Of a DNA stretch of 64,000 bases, positions 60,236 to 64,000 are shown piece by piece. The notes under the pieces are model-generated. The model was not told where the DNA came from and searched no databases. It saw only the letters and a program-made list of their open reading frames with translations. Numbering within the stretch: position 1 is the stretch's first letter; every line of letters starts with the position of its first letter. Both the position numbers and the translations under genes were made by a program. This DNA comes from Faucicola sp902506215 (GTDB taxonomy: Bacteria; Pseudomonadota; Gammaproteobacteria; Pseudomonadales; Moraxellaceae): NCBI GenBank assembly GCA_016888885.1, contig CP069437.1, positions 1,922,001 through 1,986,000 of the forward strand, in the 5' to 3' direction.

Positions 60236-61477
60236 ATGAACCTACCGCAAGCACCGCACCCTAAGCCATCGCACGAGTTAGACTATCCAACCGTTTGGAT
60301 TATGATTTTGGGGTTGATTATTGCTATCGGTCCGCTGTCGATTGATATGTATTTGCCGGCTTTGCCCAGTATGGCAAAAGATTTTGGCGTGGCAACAGCT
60401 TTTATGTCCAATTCGGTGCCTGCCTATTTTGTGGGATTGGTGGTCGGGCAGTTGTTTTATGGCCCGATTTCGGATCGGATTGGGCGCATCAAGCCTTTGT
60501 ATGTGGGTATGGTACTGTATGTGATTGCTTCGGTGATGTGTGCCACCACCACCAATGAATACGTGTTGTTTGTCTCACGAACGCTACAGGCGTTAGGCGC
60601 GTGTGTGGGAACGGTGGTGTCGCGGGCGATGATTCGTGACCGCTTGCATCCCAAGCAAATGGCAAAGGCATTTTCGCTGATGGTCCTAGTGATGGGGATT
60701 GCGCCGATTTTGGCACCAAGCTTGGGGTCGTTGTTGTTAAAAGTCGCCAGTTGGCGGGTGATTTTTTGGTTTTTGGCAGGGTTTGGCATTTTAAATATCG
60801 TGCTGACCCGGCTGTTTTTGCATGAAACCTTGACCGATGAGTTTCGCAACAACCGTCCGATGAATGACGTGCTCAGTCAATACTGGGATTTGCTCAAAGA
60901 CACCCAGTTTAATTATCCTGCGATTGGCGCAGGGCTGTTGATGGGTTCGATGTTTGTGTATATCAGCGCGGCACCTGAGCTAATTATGGAAGGGTATGGG
61001 GTCACGCCGCAGCATTTTAGCTGGATTTTTGGCATGAATGCGGCAGGTTTTATTGGTTTGACACAGGTCAACCAATGGCTGGTGAACCGTTATCGTTTGG
61101 TCAGCTTGCTGCGATTTGGGGCGGTGATGCAAGTAATCTCATCAGCGTGTTTGATGCTGCTAGGTTTAGTCTTTGGCACGCAAGCTTGGCTGCCGTTGGT
61201 GCTCGCCAGTATTTTTTTTTGTATTGCAGGGTTAGGACTCACTCAGCCCAATTCAGGTGCCATTGCTTTGGCATTTCAAAAACACCGCGCTGGCATGGCG
61301 AGTGCCTTGCAAGGCTCACTCAACTTTGTCGTCGGTATTTTTGGCGGATTAGTATTAAACATCCTGCCCTTTAATCCGGTTGCCAAGCTGGGTATTACCA
61401 TGTTTATATTGATGACTATCGGCGCATTTTTGGTATTTCAAATCGACAAAAACCTCGATGTGGCGGATGTGGACTAA
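60236..61477 (+). CDS. Bcr/CflA-type multidrug exporter (MFS)
   Basis: Twelve-span proton-driven exporter. The 413-residue protein has the DHA1 start IAIGPLSIDMYLPALPSMAK, motif A GPISDRIGRIKPLYVGM, and motif C-like MGIAPILAPSLGSLLL, the hallmarks of the Bcr/CflA group. ATG 60236 gives the conserved N-terminus; the open frame upstream of it is not conserved. Substrate cannot be predicted. Confidence 0.93.
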   Translation: MNLPQAPHPKPSHELDYPTVWIMILGLIIAIGPLSIDMYLPALPSMAKDFGVATAFMSNSVPAYFVGLVVGQLFYGPISDRIGRIKPLYVGMVLYVIASVMCATTTNEYVLFVSRTLQALGACVGTVVSRAMIRDRLHPKQMAKAFSLMVLVMGIAPILAPSLGSLLLKVASWRVIFWFLAGFGILNIVLTRLFLHETLTDEFRNNRPMNDVLSQYWDLLKDTQFNYPAIGAGLLMGSMFVYISAAPELIMEGYGVTPQHFSWIFGMNAAGFIGLTQVNQWLVNRYRLVSLLRFGAVMQVISSACLMLLGLVFGTQAWLPLVLASIFFCIAGLGLTQPNSGAIALAFQKHRAGMASALQGSLNFVVGIFGGLVLNILPFNPVAKLGITMFILMTIGAFLVFQIDKNLDVADVD

Positions 61478-61480
61478 GGG

Positions 61481-62308
61481 TTAGTCAAACCGATACACAT
61501 CCATACCCAAACTAAAATGGGCAAAACTTTCATGCACGATGCTCATCTTTGTGCCTGCGCCTGCCGCAAAAAACAACGGCAATAAATGCTCAGGGGTGGG
61601 GTGATTGTGACGAGCAAATGGATGTGACCGCCAATCTAAAGCCGTTGGCATATGTTGTTTGAGTTGATGAATCAACCAATATTTAAATTCACGTGCCTCA
61701 GCATCCACCTCAGCACTATCAAACTGTACCTGCGCCAAATTATGGGTGACACTGCCAGAGCCGATGATTAATACTTGCTCTGCCCGCAGCGGCGCCAATA
61801 AAGCCCCCAGCTGAAAACACGCATAACTATCAAAATGCTGCGGTAGCGAAAGCTGCACAATCGGCACATCTGCCTGCGGATACAAATGCACCAGTGGCGA
61901 CCATACCCCATGATCAAACGGACGCAGTCGATTGACCGACGTGCTAACGCCCAAAGCCTGCAACTGCTGTGCCAGCTGCTCAGCAATCAGGCTATCGCCT
62001 TTGACAGGATAATCGATTGTATACAGTTTCTTTTGAAAGCCGCTAAAATCATGCCAAGTAGCGGGCGCCGCATTGCCATTGATTTCTAAATGCTGGCTTT
62101 GCCAATGCGCAGAGATGATGATAATCAAGCGCGGTTTTGGCAGATTTTGCCCAAATTTATTCAGCGCTTGGGTAGTACGGTTATTTTCGATAGCAATCGT
62201 CGGCGCCCCATGTGAGATAAACAAACTGGGCAAGGTATAAAGCGGGTACGGTGTGTTGGATAAAAATGGCTGCAGGCTGATTGGTTGTTTTTCGGTTTTT
62301 TCCATCAA
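61481..62308 (-). CDS. DODA-type extradiol dioxygenase (YgiD-like)
   Basis: A 275-residue member of the class III extradiol ring-cleavage family (LigB-like, single subunit). Motifs: LFISHGAPTIAIEN with the first metal His, a central FDHGVWSPLVHLYPQADVPI with the second His, and GSGSVTHNLAQVQ. E. coli YgiD acts on L-DOPA in vitro; the natural substrate is unknown. It is convergent with the exporter gene, with 3 bp between them. Confidence 0.92.
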   Translation of the reverse strand: MMEKTEKQPISLQPFLSNTPYPLYTLPSLFISHGAPTIAIENNRTTQALNKFGQNLPKPRLIIIISAHWQSQHLEINGNAAPATWHDFSGFQKKLYTIDYPVKGDSLIAEQLAQQLQALGVSTSVNRLRPFDHGVWSPLVHLYPQADVPIVQLSLPQHFDSYACFQLGALLAPLRAEQVLIIGSGSVTHNLAQVQFDSAEVDAEAREFKYWLIHQLKQHMPTALDWRSHPFARHNHPTPEHLLPLFFAAGAGTKMSIVHESFAHFSLGMDVYRFD

Positions 62309-62460
62309 TTTTCTTAAAGTTGCAGTGATAAATAGAAATGATAACGAATGAATAAGGATTAACTAAAAAGGATTAATAGTAAATAAGGGAAAAATTCGCA
62401 AAAACAAGCCATGTCAGCGATTTCATACATAATCAGATATAACAGGTTAACAAAAAAAAC

Positions 62461-62967
62461 TTAAAAATAATCACCGCGATGATACGGATGATGATGGATA
62501 ATGGTCATAGCGCGGTACAGCTGCTCCATCAGTAGCACACGCACGAGTGGATGCGGCAAGGTGAGATTGGACAGCGACCATTTGAATGTCGCATGGGCTA
62601 ATACCTCTTTTGAAATGCCATCAGCACCGCCAATCACAAACGCCATATCGTCACCCAACTGCATGGCTTCGCCAACTTTAGCCGCTAAATCTTCGGTTGC
62701 TAGATTCTTACCGCGGACGTCTAGGCAAATCAGCTGCTCGCGTTTGCCTGCTGAATTCTTGGCTTGGTGCGCTTGCAGAATTAGCCCGCCTTCGGTGATG
62801 GCATATTTTTCAAGTTCGGCAGGTGAGGGGTTTTTGGCACGTTTGCAGGCGGGGATTTCGACGATTTCGGTGCTGAGCATGGGCTGAATACGTTTATAAT
62901 AGTCGTCAAATCCCGTCTGCACCCAAGCTGGCATTTTTTGTCCAACCGCTAAAATTCTTGCTTTCAT
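62461..62967 (-). CDS. rlmH: 23S rRNA (pseudouridine1915-N3)-methyltransferase
   Basis: SPOUT-fold methyltransferase acting on assembled ribosomes. The 168-residue protein has KMPAWVQTGFDDYYKRI, the LDVRGK strand, the knot FVIGGADGISKEVLAHATFK and the family C-terminus LYRAMTIIHHHPYHRGDYF. It is about 12 residues longer than E. coli RlmH because of an insertion around QAHQAKNSAGKREQ. Confidence 0.96.
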   Translation of the reverse strand: MKARILAVGQKMPAWVQTGFDDYYKRIQPMLSTEIVEIPACKRAKNPSPAELEKYAITEGGLILQAHQAKNSAGKREQLICLDVRGKNLATEDLAAKVGEAMQLGDDMAFVIGGADGISKEVLAHATFKWSLSNLTLPHPLVRVLLMEQLYRAMTIIHHHPYHRGDYF

Positions 62968-63339
62968 GGATTCCCCTCTGTTATTTTTTGACCAATCTAT
63001 ATCGCTCTATGTCGCTGTGGTGATTTACCGTTAGCCATTGAACACTCGCTATCGAAGCCAGCTATATTTTCGCTATCGAAGCCAGCTATATTAAGGCTTA
63101 ATTCCAGCTATATTAAAGCTTAAAACGAACCATTTAAAAACCCACCATTTAAAAACGCTTGCAACGCACCCATATACAATGCGATAAAGCCTAAAAACCC
63201 AAGCTGAGCTAAAGCCTGAACTAAAACTAAGCTTAGCAACAAAATTTTAACATGATTTTATCGCTGTGATGGATAATACTTCCCCTAGCATTTAACGAAA
63301 ATGATAAAATAATTTGACTGACAAAGTTTAAAAGTTTAA
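62968..63339. other. Intergenic region between rlmH and rnr
   Basis: A 372-bp divergent gap. It holds the tandem repeat cluster at 63047-63156 and, closer to rnr, AT-rich sequence that must contain its promoter. No ORF I would call. Confidence 0.5.
63047..63156. repeat. Nested short tandem repeats upstream of rnr
   Basis: A 22-bp unit (CGCTATCGAAGCCAGCTATA-TT) is present at 63047-63068 and 63071-63092. Overlapping it, CCAGCTATATTAARGCTTAA occurs at 63083-63102 and 63104-63123. Then ACCATTTAAAAAC occurs twice (63129-63141, 63144-63156). The three arrays adjoin each other. Confidence 0.8.
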
Positions 63340-64000
63340 ATGATAAAAAAAGACGACAACAATATGAAAAATTGGCAAGACCCCAATGCCGCTGCTGAAG
63401 CAGCCAACTATGACAACCCGATTCCAAGCCGCGTACTGATTTTGCAAACCCTAGTTGAGCGCGGACAAGCTACCCAACATGAGCTTGCGACGATTTTTGA
63501 TTTAGATGACGACGAGTACGACGCACTGGGCAACCGCTTAAAAGCCATGCTGCGTGATGGACAATTAAGCCGTGATGCCGACGGGGGCAATCCTTACATT
63601 TATCGCCCATTGACTGACAATGATGCCGTGACTGGCGTGGTCGCTGCCCATGCCAAAGGCTTTGGCTTTGTCGTGCTTGACGATATGCCGGATTTATTTT
63701 TGAATGAAACTGAAATGCGCTGGGTATTTCATGGCGATAAAGTAAAAGCCATCGCCACTAGCACCGACAACCGTGGTCGTATGATGGGTCGTGTGTTGTC
63801 GGTGGTGTCCCATGCCCAGCTACAATATATCGGTAAACTTGCAAAAGATGACGATGGTTACTTTGTAGAACTCATTAGCCCAAACAATCATCAACCGATT
63901 ACGGTGACCGAAGAAAACGTCGAAGCGCTACAACTCAAAATGGGTGACCCCGTCAAAGTCGATATTATCGACTATCCTACCCAACATGAATACGCGACGG
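63340..64000 (+). CDS. rnr: Ribonuclease R, N-terminal part (runs off the window)
   Basis: Processive 3'-5' exoribonuclease. The visible 220 residues contain a winged-helix domain (SRVLILQTLVERGQATQHEL, then LSRDADGGNPYIYR) and the first cold-shock domain (VVAAHAKGFGFVVLDDMPDL), followed by the start of the second; this order is that of RNase R rather than RNase II. The catalytic RNB and S1 domains lie beyond base 64000. The start is ATG 63340 or 63364; neither has a strong ribosome site. Confidence 0.92.
   Translation, partial: MIKKDDNNMKNWQDPNAAAEAANYDNPIPSRVLILQTLVERGQATQHELATIFDLDDDEYDALGNRLKAMLRDGQLSRDADGGNPYIYRPLTDNDAVTGVVAAHAKGFGFVVLDDMPDLFLNETEMRWVFHGDKVKAIATSTDNRGRMMGRVLSVVSHAQLQYIGKLAKDDDGYFVELISPNNHQPITVTEENVEALQLKMGDPVKVDIIDYPTQHEYAT

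Overview
The window joins a Mu-like (transposable) prophage, cut off at its left side (1-31710), to about 32 kb of ordinary chromosome (31711-64000). Host gene content (lepA-lepB-DUF4845-rnc-era-recO-pdxJ, typA, mscL, dadA, phoB/phoR, psd, rlmH, rnr), moderate GC and an OmpA of the Acinetobacter/Moraxella type point to a gammaproteobacterium of the Moraxellaceae, most likely Moraxella (osloensis-like) or Psychrobacter. That placement is inferred from protein flavour, not from rRNA.

Prophage layout, left to right: C-terminal part of transposase A, target-DNA ATPase B, GemA, a Mor-type activator, small early genes, Gam and a phage HU (1-4.8 kb); lysis genes (M15 endolysin, holin, small membrane proteins; 5.3-6.6 kb); Mu-type packaging and portal genes (6.7-10.4 kb); a MuF head protein with a C-terminal ADP-ribosyltransferase domain followed by an overlapping small gene that could be its immunity partner (10.4-12.25 kb); protease/scaffold, lambda-like decoration and capsid proteins (12.5-15.0 kb); a strongly folded noncoding block; head-tail joining and tail tube genes (15.2-17.9 kb); a low-GC cargo pair ending in a RelE-type toxin (18.0-19.3 kb); tail-tip proteins (19.4-26.5 kb); a second cargo gene; and, unusually, the tape-measure gene last. 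The right end lies at 31710, marked by three ATGCACA transposase-type sites, and the phage interrupts an FMN-dependent glutamate-synthase-family gene.

The most notable unifying signal is a 20-bp motif containing TGA-N6-TCA that occurs four times, always at the head of a late transcription unit (endolysin, protease, tail tip, tape measure), each followed about 42-47 bp later by an inverted repeat just before the start codon. It looks like this phage's own activator-dependent late promoter. Other non-obvious signals are a 15-bp CCATC-N5-GATGG repeat (three copies), phased GTTTAAA words at two intergenic sites, and the folded block behind the capsid gene that may be an orphan HEARO/omega-RNA.

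Host half: a formaldehyde-detoxification pair (S-formylglutathione hydrolase and glutathione-dependent dehydrogenase), acetyl-CoA synthetase, a HI0933-type flavoprotein, ygfZ with an IS982-family element inserted just upstream, a PhnA-like protein, the lepA-to-pdxJ gene run, a lone FimT/GspH-type pilin, ompA, typA, mscL, a tnpB-only IS605-type element, dadA, phoB and phoR separated by a 177-bp MITE, dtd, psd, a Bcr/CflA exporter, an extradiol dioxygenase, rlmH and the start of rnr.
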